Below are positions 1-10,777 of a DNA stretch of 23,507 nt, one piece after another (position 1 is the first letter of the stretch; every line of letters begins with the position of its first letter). The stretch comes from Salpingoeca rosetta (taxonomy: Eukaryota; Opisthokonta; Choanoflagellata; Craspedida; Salpingoecidae). Both the position numbers and the translations under genes were made by a program. The stretch covers positions 413,884 to 437,390 of the forward strand of contig NW_004754900.1 of assembly GCF_000188695.1 (NCBI RefSeq). Direction: 5' to 3'. Under the pieces are notes generated by a model. That model was not told the origin of the DNA. It did no database searches and saw only the letters and a program-made list of their open reading frames with translations.

Positions 1-135
1 AACAGCCAGTGGTCCAACACCCAGTGCCCCAAGACACAGTACCACGACAACCACTGCCACAACAGCCAGTGGTCCAACACCCAGCGCCCCAAGACACAGC
101 ACCACGACAACCAGTGCCACAACAGCCAGTGGTCC
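1..135 (+). repeat. 60-bp coding minisatellite (Gln/Pro-rich 20-aa repeat)
   Basis: Bases 1-60 and 61-120 are tandem copies differing at three positions (t/c at offset 25, t/c at 40, c/g at 54). A third copy begins at 121 and breaks down after about 15 bases. The period is a multiple of three, so the frame is kept and the protein gains 20-residue Gln/Pro/Val units. The array is cut by the window edge, so its full copy number is unknown. Confidence 0.9.
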
Positions 136-743
136 TACAGCAAGTGTATCAACAGATACGCAGGCAATACTATAATCGGTGGTATGGGCCATGTCCCCCC
201 ACCGGCACTGACACCGTTACTGGGGCTCTGGTGTGTCGCTTGATACAAGCTTCAAGCAAGATGAGCGTCGTTGCTGATGACTCTCCCGATGTCATCCGCC
301 TGGACATTTCAAGAAGGCTGGCAGCACAGTCGATCGACGAACAGATTGACGGCTGCTGGTTGCTGCAGACCGCGATTCAGCGGCGAACACTGACTGCAAA
401 GACACTGCCTGTCAACATGTTCCCCGATGTGTTCGCCCTCATTCGTCGTCCAAGCAACAACAGCCCTGCACTTGTCTATTCCGCCTTTGGAGTAATGGTC
501 GCATGTTTCAAACTGCCCAACGCCCTCATCAGCAAAGACATTGCTGAGTCGTGTCGCATGTCCCAGACTGTCCTTGACGCGTTCGCGAACTTTGGAGACA
601 ACCCCGCTGTGGTGTGGGTAGCTGCTGTGCTTGTTCGTACCGTTTCGGAGCACATGTCGACCGACCTTCTGCGCGTGTGCTTCCAGGACCCTCACACCAT
701 GCTGACAGTCTTGAGGGACAAGGCTCTTTCACACTACAACGGT

Positions 744-807
<64 letters not shown>

Positions 808-2912
808 GCAACAACAACAGCAACAACAACAGCGGCAGCAGCAGCGGCAACAACAACAACAGCGGCAACAACAACAACAGCAGCAGCAGCAACAACAACA
901 GCCGCGCCTTGCTGAAACTTGCCTTCAGCTTCATGCAAATGGCAGAGAAGCACAAACTCGTGCCCCCACAGGTGTTGACTGCTGCCTGCCCCGCCTTTTT
1001 GCTGCAACGTTTGGCACTTCAGCCTCACACACTTGCAGACACCCTCGAAACACTGCGGTTGCTGTCGCACATTGCTCAGCTGCCTGTGCACGACGAAAGG
1101 TGCCCGAACCTGCGCACCTGGGCCGACTCCTTTGTGGCGGCGCTGTCCCCAAATCAAGTGAGGCTTGTGACAGCAGCCATTGTGGCATACGCCGAGACAC
1201 CCGAGGTGTACGACACAACGAAGCGGGATACGCTGTGCGCGCTTCTTCTCATCCGAATCAATGTCACGTCGCGCTGGACCCTGCCGTTCAATGTTCCCAG
1301 ACCTGCGTACTGGCCCTGGCTCTGTGCGGAGCTCTCTGACGACACAAACCCAGTCCAGCTGCGGGTGCTGATTTGGCTGACGCTCAAGGACTTGCTGTTG
1401 AAGGAAGTGCCCAACGCCGAGAGTGTGCTCTGCTGTGTGAGAGCTGTTGAACAAATCGTTGCTACGCATGGGCCTGGCACCTCTGGGACCGAAGAGTTGG
1501 ATGACATGGTGTTCGACATCTCCTGGCAAGTGCTGAGACTCAGAATCGCAGGCTTGCTGTTGACGCTGAGCACGACGACACGGGAGGCCCTGCTTGATGA
1601 GAGCGGCGAGCCCATGAAGCAGACGCATGGCGTGATGGTGGCGCTTGAAGTGACTGGCAGAGACAAGAAGCGGATACCGACAGCGGTCGATACAGACTGG
1701 GTGGTGTCAAAGCTTGTTCACGCAGTGCATTTGAGCGGACACTCTGCACAGTGCCAGCTGTTGGTGCTGAAATGTCTTGATCTGGTGCTGCGGCTCCACG
1801 CGGGCGCGGTGATATCTCTGCGGCAGAAACGAGGCGCTGCTGTGCTGCTGAAGCTGATACGCTGCACGCTCCAGCAAGATGGCAAACTGAAGACGTGTTG
1901 TGCGGCAATGGATCTGCTCCTACTCATGGTCCAGCATCAAAACGGCGTCTGTCAGGACATTGTTGACAGTCGCGGTGTGGCGACGATGCTGTCCTTGATC
2001 CGATTGGCCCGGCAGCGTGTAAGCTGCCGTGATTCGCTCCAGCTGGTCGAAAGTGCCTTGTACACCCTGAACGCCATGCACGCGTCGGACGCCGTGAAAG
2101 CCGCCGCCCTACCCACTTTGCAGGAGCTCGGTGTGGACGCTCTTGACCAGCTCTTATGCGCTGTGGTCTTGCCCGTGTTGGACCTCACCGCTGCTCTTGT
2201 TGAGCCAGTCCCGACGAACCCCAAGCTCGCATCGACACTGGTGTTCACTTTGGCGGCATACGAGCTGGTACGAATTTGTGCACACTTCACGCATGTGAAG
2301 AGGAGCATCTTCCCGATGACGGTCTCGTTTGGGACGTTTGTGGCGCTGATGGCCCTGGCCCAAAATGCCGAGTGGCGAAACAACGTGTTTCGCACAGTGC
2401 GGGTTCTGGCGCTCATGCCTCCACCAGCACCTGTCACCCCCTCCAACGCAAGGCTGTTCGTGGAGCATCGCGGGATCGACGTGTGCTTTGAACTGGCGCA
2501 CAAGCACAACGCACTGTTGGCAGAGGACACCCTGCGGACCCTGGGTCAGCTCATCCGGACGTTGATGGACCAGGCTGATTGCAGAACGGTCACCCAAATC
2601 CTGAAGGACCTGCACTGCTGTCGTCCGGAATATGACCTTCCCACCCTTCTCAGGAAGATGGTCGAAGTGCTGTCCGCCAGCGACAGGCTTTACGCGGACC
2701 CGAACACAGCGCCGAGCACGGATCCGAGCACGGATCTGAGCATGGACCCGGTGAGCGCGGCTGTGTATCTTGACACGCTCACAAGCCTGGCCACCAGGAT
2801 GGGCGGGGCACCAGATGGAGCAGCCACTCAGCTCAGTAGGCGTGAGGAGAGGAAAGGGAGGTTGAAGCGGAAGCTGAAAGGACGAAAGCCGGTGAATTCC
2901 ATGCACAAGTGA
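1..2912 (+). CDS. Armadillo-like helical protein with poly-Asn tract (5' partial)
   Basis: The frame is open from the window edge (first full codon at base 3) to TGA at 2910-2912, about 969 codons. There is no credible ATG near the left edge, so the gene starts outside the window. It opens with a Gln/Pro-rich 20-residue tandem repeat (bases 1-135), followed by a helical region. A low-complexity insert at about 740-903 has roughly 21 Asn encoded by AAC and then Ser/Gly/Asn. A long Leu-rich helical stretch follows to about 2700. Segments at about 1800-2080 and 2440-2590 have the Gly-x-x-Leu-Leu and Ala-Leu-x-x-Leu spacing of armadillo/HEAT repeats. The C-terminus is very basic (about 2830-2909, rich in Arg/Lys) and could act as a nuclear or RNA-binding tail. 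I do not recognise an orthologue. ARM-like scaffold is an inference from pattern; the reading frame itself is secure because it is long and keeps GC-rich codon use. No intron is needed. Confidence 0.8.
744..903 (+). repeat. (AAC)n trinucleotide tract, coding poly-Asn/Ser
   Basis: About 21 perfect AAC codons (744-806) are followed by AAC mixed with AGC and GGC codons to about 903. It is translated in the Asn frame of the armadillo-like gene. On the opposite strand it gives poly-Val or poly-Leu shadow frames. Confidence 0.92.
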
Positions 2913-3736
2913 TGATGTTGTGACATGAGGATTTGGAGGTTTGTGGTGCAATGGTGTGGTGTTGTGTGGTGTGGTGTGACAGAGTGTGTGTGCGTGCGAG
3001 AGTGAGTTGGTGAGAGAGAGTGTGTGTTAGTGAGTGAGTGCGTACGTGTGTGTGTGCGAGTGCTGTGCGTGTGCTTGTGTGTGTGAGTGTATGAGTGTGT
3101 GCGTGCGTGTGCTGTGCGTATGCTTGTGCGTGTGAGCGTGTATGTGTGTGCTTGTTTGAGCGAATGAATCTGCTCACCAGTAATCGAACTGGTCGTCACC
3201 ATCAACCAATCCAGAAGTGAACGTACAGCCAGAGAGCGAAGCCTTCTGTTTGCACAACTTGCGATAACAACAGCATGTAACACACACACAGACACACACA
3301 CACACACAGATACAGACACACACACACACACACACACAAACATGTAAGCGCGCACACACACCAAGACACCAAGTGCAGAAATCCCTACACCTTAACCCCT
3401 ACCTAACTAAACGCAACCCCGCACCCTTATGCATCTCATGCAATGGTCCTCCCAGAGTCCTTTGCTGACGTCAGCATTCTCTTGGTTTTGCTGTTGAACA
3501 AAGACCTGAACAACCAAACCCCTGAACAAATCCCTTTGATCAACATTGCCTGCCCCAGTGATGATGATGATATGATGATGATGATGCGACCCTCCTTTGA
3601 TCACATCTCGACACTGAACAGAACGCCTGAATGAAGCACATCATGGCACCACTCCTCACAGCACCCAGGCATCTCCCTTGGCGCATTCCAAGGCTTGAAC
3701 ACATGTTCTCGCATCACAAACCATAAGCGCAAGAAG

Positions 3737-3742
<6 letters not shown>

Positions 3743-3795
<53 letters not shown>
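3743..3795. repeat. (CA)n microsatellite, about 26 units
   Basis: Uninterrupted CA dinucleotides lie upstream of the F-box-like gene, just before the predicted 5'-UTR donor at 3809. Confidence 0.95.
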
Positions 3796-3797
<2 letters not shown>

Positions 3798-3808
3798 ACG
3801 AACAACCG

Positions 3809-4089
3809 GTATGTGTTCACCTCGCTGGTGTTTGTCGTTGCTGATGTTGGTGTTAGTGTTGTTGTGGGTGGGCTGGGACCGCAGCACGCCCAGCAAATAA
3901 GATACCAACAGAAGCTCAATCTGTCACGAGACCTGTGCGTATCTGCTGCACCAGCATGGCTCACACCATTTTTTCCTTCCCCGCAATCATCACAGCAACA
4001 GGAGCGGCAGCAACAACAACGACCGAAGCAGATACGACAGCAAACCCCCCCCCTCCCCCTTCATCTCGTTGCTCTGCCCTCCTGGTCAG
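3809..4089 (+). other. Predicted 5'-UTR intron of F-box-like gene
   Basis: A good donor (GTATGT) starts at 3809. A strong acceptor ends at 4089: a C/T-rich tract from about 4047 followed by CAG. The acceptor lies six bases before the start codon at 4095, and the intron would be 281 bp. This explains why the frame upstream of 4095 is open by chance but contains no ATG in good context. It is inferred from splice-site appearance only; cDNA would settle it. Confidence 0.5.
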
Positions 4090-4094
4090 TCGAT

Positions 4095-4460
4095 ATGGTT
4101 CTACCAGAACAAGAGGACGCGACAGACCAGGTGAACCAGCAGCCGCGCGAAGAAGAAGCAGAAGCAGAAGCAGAAGACGTGCGCATGGACGTGGGACATG
4201 ATGGCGCAAGTGGCGAAGATGCAGCTGCTGAAGAACGCGCCCTGTCTAAAGGCGCGTTGGCATTGGTCGCGGTGCACCTGATTGAGGAGCCTCGGTCGCT
4301 GTTCCACCTCATGTTGACATGCAGAGAGCTGTACACAACCCTGCCACAACAGCTTCCAAAATGGTGTTTGGAAGGCGCATACCTACGTGGGGAAACCGTG
4401 GACATCCTGTACACCTCTGGATCAGGACGAACGGGTGACGTCAGCTACTCGCGTGACAGT

Positions 4461-4492
<32 letters not shown>

Positions 4493-5574
4493 TGGCGGTG
4501 GCGGTGGCGGTGGTGATGGTGGTGATGGTGGTGATGATGATGATGATGATGATGACGCCGACGCCACCGCCGAAGACGTTGACCGTGGTCCGCGTGGGCT
4601 GTTGTGGCTGACCGACTGCGTCGACTGCATTAACGGTGACGAGGGGGATGCCACCAAGGACGATGCCATCACGAAGACCCTGGCGTACATCAGGAGGCTA
4701 CACCACAGGACAACTCCACAGCAAGCCACGCATTCCCAGCAACATCAGCTGCAGTCTATCCCACGTGCAGCAGATGCAAGTGCCGATGAGGATGACAAGG
4801 AACTCGGGCCCAGGAGAGTGACGTGGCTTGTAGAACGGTTCTTGGTGCATTCGTGGCTCGGGGCATGGTGGTCGGCACGGTGTCGCATGTTTGATGCGGC
4901 TGCCGCTTTTGATCCGCGGCAGTTCTGTGCAAGTGTGCGGGTGTGCTTTGACTTCACGGGCCCCTTCGCAGTGGAGCAAAGAGCGCTGGTTCAAGTGGGC
5001 AACAGCGGCTCAGCCGCTCGCCGGCACCACCAGTCAGACCAGTACCGGCAGCGTCAACAGCACGAAGCGCATGTGCAGCACGCCCGGCATGCGCCATTCC
5101 AACTGCAACCGTCATTCCAACTCCAACTGCAACCGCCAGCACAAGACGAGCTGCACACAGTGCGACGCGAGGAGCTGCAGGTTCCGCCAGACCTGAACTG
5201 GATGCAAGAGCCACAGGAACAACGCACAGAGACGCAGCATCATGTGCAGTCACAGCATGGCCCAGAACAAGAAAGAGAAAGGCAGCAGCAGCAGCAGCAG
5301 CAGCCGCAGCAGCAAGGAGAAGAAGAGCAGGTGCCACCATTTTCGCGACAGAGGTTTTCGCCAGCACCTCTTTGGCAGATACGACGGCAACTGCGGCAAA
5401 TCCTTCAAGACAGGGACCAGCGACTGCGGGCAACGAGTGAGCTTGCGGACATTCGCGACTGGACGCGGCAGCAGGAAAACCTGCACCTGCACGCTCGTCC
5501 ACATCAGTTACAGCAAACCCGCACCCACCACCCACAGCAGGTGCATGCTGAAAGACAACATACACAACAGCAAA

Positions 5575-5607
<33 letters not shown>

Positions 5608-7433
5608 GGCAGCAGCGACGGCAGCAGCAACGCCGTCCATACCGCGCTGGTCGTGTGAGACGTAACGAGGCCAATATGCCACCCATGCATGTGCTCATGG
5701 CGAACGCGTTCGCGCTCCTCGGGCCTGTGGCGCGCGAGCTGACGCCGGCACAGTTCATTGTGGTGGCTCACTTGCGCACTGACGAAGAGGCACGGGCGCT
5801 GCGGGCGCTTCTGGATCAGCACCAGGGCAGGGCGTTTGCGGTGAACGTGAAGGTTGGCAACGCCGTGAAGAAGGTGGGCATCCGCGGCGTGCCTCGCGTG
5901 GTCCTCAGACCCAACAGGAAAGCCACCTACAAGCTGCAGCACATCGATACGCTGCATGTGAACGCAGCGCGACACAGGCACTTCAGCCGCGGGTCCCTGA
6001 GCAAGGTCAAGCAGGTGGTGCTGCGGCATGGCACCAGCAGTTGGAAGCTGCTGCATGATGCCCGGCACGTGACCATGGTGGAGATGTGCAACACGGTGGA
6101 TGCGAGCGCCCTGACCAAGAAAGGAAGCAAGATTCGGCACCTGACGCTGCAGCGGTGCGTGATGAGCAACGCGCCTGCGCTTGCACAGAACAGGGCCCTG
6201 CACACGCTTGTGCTGCGCCAAATCACCCTCCCTGACGGTGGCTGGCATGCGCCGGTATTCAACGCTCGGCACGTGGACTTGAGGTGCATCTGGAACCTGC
6301 ATGGCGACATCAGCCTCCCCAAGGCAAAGGAGGTGCGGGTTGAGGACTGCCCCAACGTGACTGGCTTCGACCTTGGAGCGCCTGACGCCAGACTCCATTC
6401 CCTGCGCGTGACAGCGAGCGAGGGCTTACCGGTGCTACGGCTACCAGAGCTGGCGCACGTGCGCGACGTGAGGCTGGCCGGGGAATGGCCGGCGGAAGTG
6501 TTGGAGCTGCTGGCGTCACGAGCCGACTGGATGACGGTGACCTTCACCAGCAACGACGCACGGACGCTGCACACGCCGCTGTTGGCGCCGCATGTGACCA
6601 AGCACTGGCGCCCGGACAATGTGGACGTGCCTGCCATTACGGCGGCGTCAGTGCCTGGTGATGTGGCGAGTGTGGAGGTGGCTTTGACGGAGGATGTGCG
6701 TGCAGCGAGCGTGCTCCCGCACCTGCAGGGCGTGCGGCGCGATGTTCGCATCGTTGCCACGAGGGTCAACAAGCACGGCCTGGACCTGAGCCCGCTGATC
6801 AACCTGTCTTCCCTGGATGTTGGCGTGACGGCCCGCGCAATGATACGGCTATTGAACACGGACGCCCTCCGGTACATCCAGCATGTGTCGCTGTTTCGTG
6901 TGGCGTTTCCCTGCGGCTCAACACCGGGCGCGGGTGATGGTGACAGTGACGGTGATGGTGACAGTGACAGTGACGTGGATGCGGTTGCGCAAGCGCGCGT
7001 CACGGTGCTGCAAGCGCGGGCATCCCTCTTCCTGAACACGTGTAGTGGTTGTGTGGAGGTTGAGGACACGCCCTCTGTGCGGGTGCTGTGCGACAGCTTG
7101 ACAAGCGATGCGTTCCGTTTGCGAGAGGTGCGCAACGCGCAGGACCTGGAGCTGTTGAGTGTGAACAAGGTTGGGGCACTGACCAACGTTGGGTCGTGTC
7201 TTGTGGCGGGCACGCTGCCGAGCGACGGGGAGTTTACGCTCAACAACGTGCACCGCCTGACGGTGATGAACCCAGACACGTGTGTGCCGCGGGAGCTTGG
7301 TCCGTGTCATGTTGTGCTTGGCAACCTCGTGGCGCGCAACGACGTGCACATTTTCCGTGTTCGCTCCACCGCACGAAGGCCTCCCAACGACACTCCTGCC
7401 GGCAACACCATCGCCTGCTTTATCAAGAAGTGA
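4095..7433 (+). CDS. Large F-box-like / leucine-rich-repeat-like protein
   Basis: One uninterrupted frame of 1112 residues runs from ATG 4095 (G at -3, G at +4) to TGA 7433. Residues 50-95 read as an F-box-like helical motif (Leu-rich, with LTCRELY and a terminal KWCLEGAYL), which in known families binds Skp1 in SCF ubiquitin ligases. Residues 120-155 are Asp runs flanking a Gly tract. Residues about 300-520 are Gln-rich with Arg and His, including two poly-Gln blocks. Residues about 530-1112 hold irregular LRR-like strands, for example HLTLQRC, HVDLRC, VRVEDCPNV and VRLAGEW, spaced about 20-25 residues apart. A second acidic Ser/Asp/Gly tract is at 946-961. The protein may be a substrate adaptor, with the LRR half recognising the target. 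F-box identity is moderate confidence and I do not recognise a named orthologue. The single exon contrasts with the intron-rich genes to the right. Confidence 0.82.
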
Positions 7434-8169
7434 CATGTGTGTTTGTGTTTGTGTGCGTGTGCGCGCGTGTGTTTGTGTGCGTGTTTGTGTTTGTGTTTGC
7501 GTGTGTGCTTGTGGTGCAATCCTATCAATTCTTGTATTGCTTCTTGCCTGTGTTCTCTTCTTCCTTGCCTTTGAAGCTTGAATCCCGTTGCCTCTTCGTC
7601 TTCATCTCCTTGTCTTGGTGCCAAACAGCAACAACACAGCACTGCACGCAGTTCAAGAGGCAACAGCACAGCAACCTAGCAACAACAGAAGGAAGAACAG
7701 AGAGGACTTCCAGTGAGGTCCTTCCTGAATGTGCTGATGTCACATCATGTCAGCACAATTTCTCCCAACCTCCCCCAAAAATACACACAAACACACAAAC
7801 ACACACACAAGCACACAAAGCCTCCCTGGCTTTGCAAGTTTGGTTGCCACCCACCACACACACACACGCCCACTCGCGTCGTCGTGAAGCGCGCAAGCAG
7901 TGCAAGCAGTGCAAGCAGTGCAAGCAGCGCAAGCAGTGCAAGCAGTGAGGCGCTCAGCTCACTACAGGTTGTTCATTTATCCAACCGAGCACCACCGACT
8001 GACCAGCAACAACATCGCAAGGAAGAGAACCGTGCAACCCTCCTGCGGTCACCTCTCGTATCAATCGCCTGTCTTCATCACCCTCTGCCACTCCCCTTCT
8101 CTCTCTCTCTCTGTCTCTGTCCTTCTGTCTCTGTCCCCCTCCCCCCGCCCACCGTTGATAATTGACACG
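7434..8169. other. Spacer with TG-rich, 9-bp repeat and pyrimidine tract
   Basis: TG-rich sequence follows the stop codon (7438-7512). There is CA-rich sequence at about 7782-7867 and a six-copy 9-bp repeat at 7894-7947. A C/T-rich tract at about 8085-8155 lies just ahead of the hydrolase start. The pyrimidine tract may belong to the core promoter or leader; there is no AG close to the ATG that would make a clear acceptor. No gene is supported here. Confidence 0.6.
7894..7947. repeat. 9-bp tandem repeat, six copies
   Basis: Six contiguous copies of caagcagtg are present; the fourth has c for t at the eighth position. The period is a multiple of three, so all frames stay open across it, which is why frames upstream of the hydrolase look longer than they are. 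Confidence 0.93.
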
Positions 8170-9177
8170 ATGCCTCGCCCACAACGAGCACTTGGGGATC
8201 GCCCGCACTTTGTGAACCGGCGCGGCCAACGGCTGCACTACGTGACACACAACGTTGACGACGCCGCCGCACGGCCGCCGCGAGCGCTGCTCATCGTCGT
8301 GCATGGCTTTGGCCACCACATTGAGGCGTGCATTGAGCAGACGGAGCCCTCCCGCTTCACGTCCAGCGGCATCGCCGTGGCCGGGTTCAGCTTCCACGGC
8401 CACGGCTACAGCGACGGGCGGTGGGTGCACGTGCGGCGGTACGAGCACCTGGTGGAGGACCTGGCAGACTTCCACACGTTCATTGTGGAGCACCTTGGCC
8501 TCGGCGACGACGTGCCCGTGTTCATGTCCGGGGAGTCCATGGGCGGTGCTGTGGTGCTGCTCGCCTCACGCCCCGGTGGCCCCCTCGACGGCAAGGTGGC
8601 CGGCTGCATGTATGTCGCGCCCATGTGCGCCATCTCTCCCGACATGATGATCCCGCAGTGGCAGATCAACGCGCTGCGCGTGCTCATGGCCATGATGCCG
8701 ATTGCGGCCATCACGCCCATCGAACCAGTGCTCAACCGCGTGTTCAAGGACCCGAAGAAGCTGGAGGAGGCCCTTGCAGACACGCTCGTGTGGCACAAGC
8801 GCCCGCGCCTGCGCACGGCGTGGGAGATGCGCGAGGCAACCCTGGACGTGCAGCAGGGCCTGGACGAGTACACGGTGCCGTTCCTTGTCATGCACGGTGG
8901 CGCAGACACGGTCACCGACCTCAACATCAGCCGCGAGCTGCACACGCGCGCGTCCGCCACGGACAAGACGATCAAGGTGTACGACGGTTACTACCACGCG
9001 CTGCTGGCGGAACCAGATGGCGGCGACGATGTTGTGCGCGCAGATATGGTGGAGTGGATCCTGGCTCGCGCCGGCGGCAACAGTGATGATGATGGTGCTT
9101 CGAAGCGTGTGGGGGAGGCGGGCAGTGAGTCTGCGGTGAGCGCACAACACGAGCGACCCGAGGCAGTTCTCGTTTGA
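8170..9177 (+). CDS. Alpha/beta hydrolase, monoacylglycerol-lipase type
   Basis: This single-exon gene encodes 335 residues, from ATG 8170 (A at -3) to TGA 9177. It has the serine aminopeptidase S33/Hydrolase_4 layout: oxyanion-hole loop HGFGHH (residues 45-50), strand-turn FHGHGYSDG (75-83), nucleophile elbow GESMGG with Ser123, acid Asp246 in MHGGADTVT, and His276 in YYHALLAEP. These make a complete catalytic triad, and the length fits monoacylglycerol lipases and related lysophospholipases/esterases (about 300-350 residues). The cap region around residues 155-215 is Met-rich and hydrophobic, as in lipid-binding lids. No signal peptide is seen. The expected reaction is hydrolysis of monoacylglycerols or similar esters in the cytosol or at membranes. 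The substrate cannot be fixed from sequence. The last 30 residues are Ser/Gly/Glu-rich and probably disordered. Confidence 0.93.
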   Translation: MPRPQRALGDRPHFVNRRGQRLHYVTHNVDDAAARPPRALLIVVHGFGHHIEACIEQTEPSRFTSSGIAVAGFSFHGHGYSDGRWVHVRRYEHLVEDLADFHTFIVEHLGLGDDVPVFMSGESMGGAVVLLASRPGGPLDGKVAGCMYVAPMCAISPDMMIPQWQINALRVLMAMMPIAAITPIEPVLNRVFKDPKKLEEALADTLVWHKRPRLRTAWEMREATLDVQQGLDEYTVPFLVMHGGADTVTDLNISRELHTRASATDKTIKVYDGYYHALLAEPDGGDDVVRADMVEWILARAGGNSDDDGASKRVGEAGSESAVSAQHERPEAVLV

Positions 9178-9541
<364 letters not shown>

Positions 9542-10143
9542 ATGGACAGGTGGATTGTGGTGGACGGTGATGGGGCAGGGCGGTTTGTACCGCATGCGAA
9601 CGAGCAAGTGATGCAGCCGCAATACACGGGGTTGCGGCTGTACAACGGCGACGACACCACAGACTGCGATGACGGCCTTCTCACGCTCACCTCGCACCGG
9701 CTGGTGTGGGAGGACCGCGAGGGCAAGCACGGCAGCAGATGGCTGTACATGCCACTCTCGCTCATCTCACACACGGAGTTCATCGAACGCTTCTTCACCC
9801 GCAGCCCCAAGGTGAAGCTGCTGCTCTTCTCCAATCCAAACGGGCACGGCCCTGCCAGCTACAGCGCACCCGGAATGTCGGAGCGGCACTTTGTGCTCCT
9901 CTCCTTCCGTCAGAGCAGCTCGTCCGAGGTGCGCCAGTTCCGGCAGCTGCTCACAAACGTCCTGCACGCCAAGACGTGGCGTGCCCTGCCCGTGCCCTTG
10001 GACCCGCCGGCACAGCACCCACAGTCAGGAGGACATACACAGCAGCAACAGCCAGGACACACACAGCACCAACAACAGCCATCGAGGTCACAGGCGCAAA
10101 CCCAACCACACCAGGAGCAGCGCGCTGGTACGTGTGTGTGTGT

Positions 10144-10198
<55 letters not shown>

Positions 10199-10463
10199 GC
10201 TTTGCTTGCAGCCATCAGCTCATTGAGGACTTGAATGTGTACACGTGTGCGTGTAGTTGGCATCGCGGGGATTCTTCAGCGAGATAAGCAACGATTAGAA
10301 GCCGCAGAGCGCTCCATCAAGGACGCGTTCAGCGGAGACTTGAAAGGTGTGCTGTCACCCCTCTGCTTTTGCCTTCTCGTGTGTGTTTGAGGGGGGGGGG
10401 GGGGTAGACCGCTATGACTGTCTATTGTTGCAGGGATCCCATGCACCGCCGCTGACTGTTTCG

Positions 10464-10528
<65 letters not shown>

Positions 10529-10726
10529 ATGAAAGTGCTGGAGGCAAAGGCGAAGCAGCTTGTGGAGTTGGCAGAACGGTACACGCAGACGTTGGCCGCA
10601 TCAAGCGGTGGCGATGGCAATGGTGATGATGGCGGTGGTGATGAGGATCAACGCGCATTGCAGAACGTCATCCTGCAACTAGGCATTGCCAATCCCATCA
10701 CAAAGAAGCAGTTCAAGTCAGCAACG

Positions 10727-10777
<51 letters not shown>

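Larger units (their letters stand above)
2913..4094. other. Intergenic spacer with GT/CA-rich repeats and predicted 5'-UTR exon
   Basis: The stretch between the first two genes has degenerate GT-rich sequence (about 2978-3160), interrupted (CA)n at about 3281-3360, a short (GAT)n run at about 3560-3588, and a clean (CA)n of about 26 units at 3743-3795. No convincing protein gene was found; the short frames are Thr-His or Val-Cys translations of the dinucleotides, or lack any recognisable feature. The last part (3809-4089) looks like a 5'-UTR intron of the next gene. Confidence 0.7.

Noticed and set aside
729..1628. Long minus-strand frame of about 300 codons with a poly-Val end
   Set aside because: It is the antisense shadow of the AAC tract and the GC-rich coding strand of the armadillo-like gene; it has no recognisable domain.
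3443..3634. 63-codon frame beginning MVLPES
   Set aside because: It is short, has no homology I can recognise, and contains a GAT repeat; the resemblance to the MVLPEQ start of the next gene is probably chance.
3813..4094. 94-residue N-terminal extension of the F-box-like protein
   Set aside because: There is no in-frame ATG in good context, the frame runs back into a CA repeat, and a donor/acceptor pair (3809/4089) suggests an intron.
7900..8169. 90-residue N-terminal extension of the hydrolase
   Set aside because: It is made of the 9-bp repeat and a CT tract; the fold starts normally after the ATG at 8170, which has A at -3.
10200..10211. Alternative VPS36 intron 1 acceptor TTGCAG at 10211
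   Set aside because: It would add residues absent from VPS36 and miss the phase needed for VGIAGIL; the TAG at 10256 fits homology and phase.
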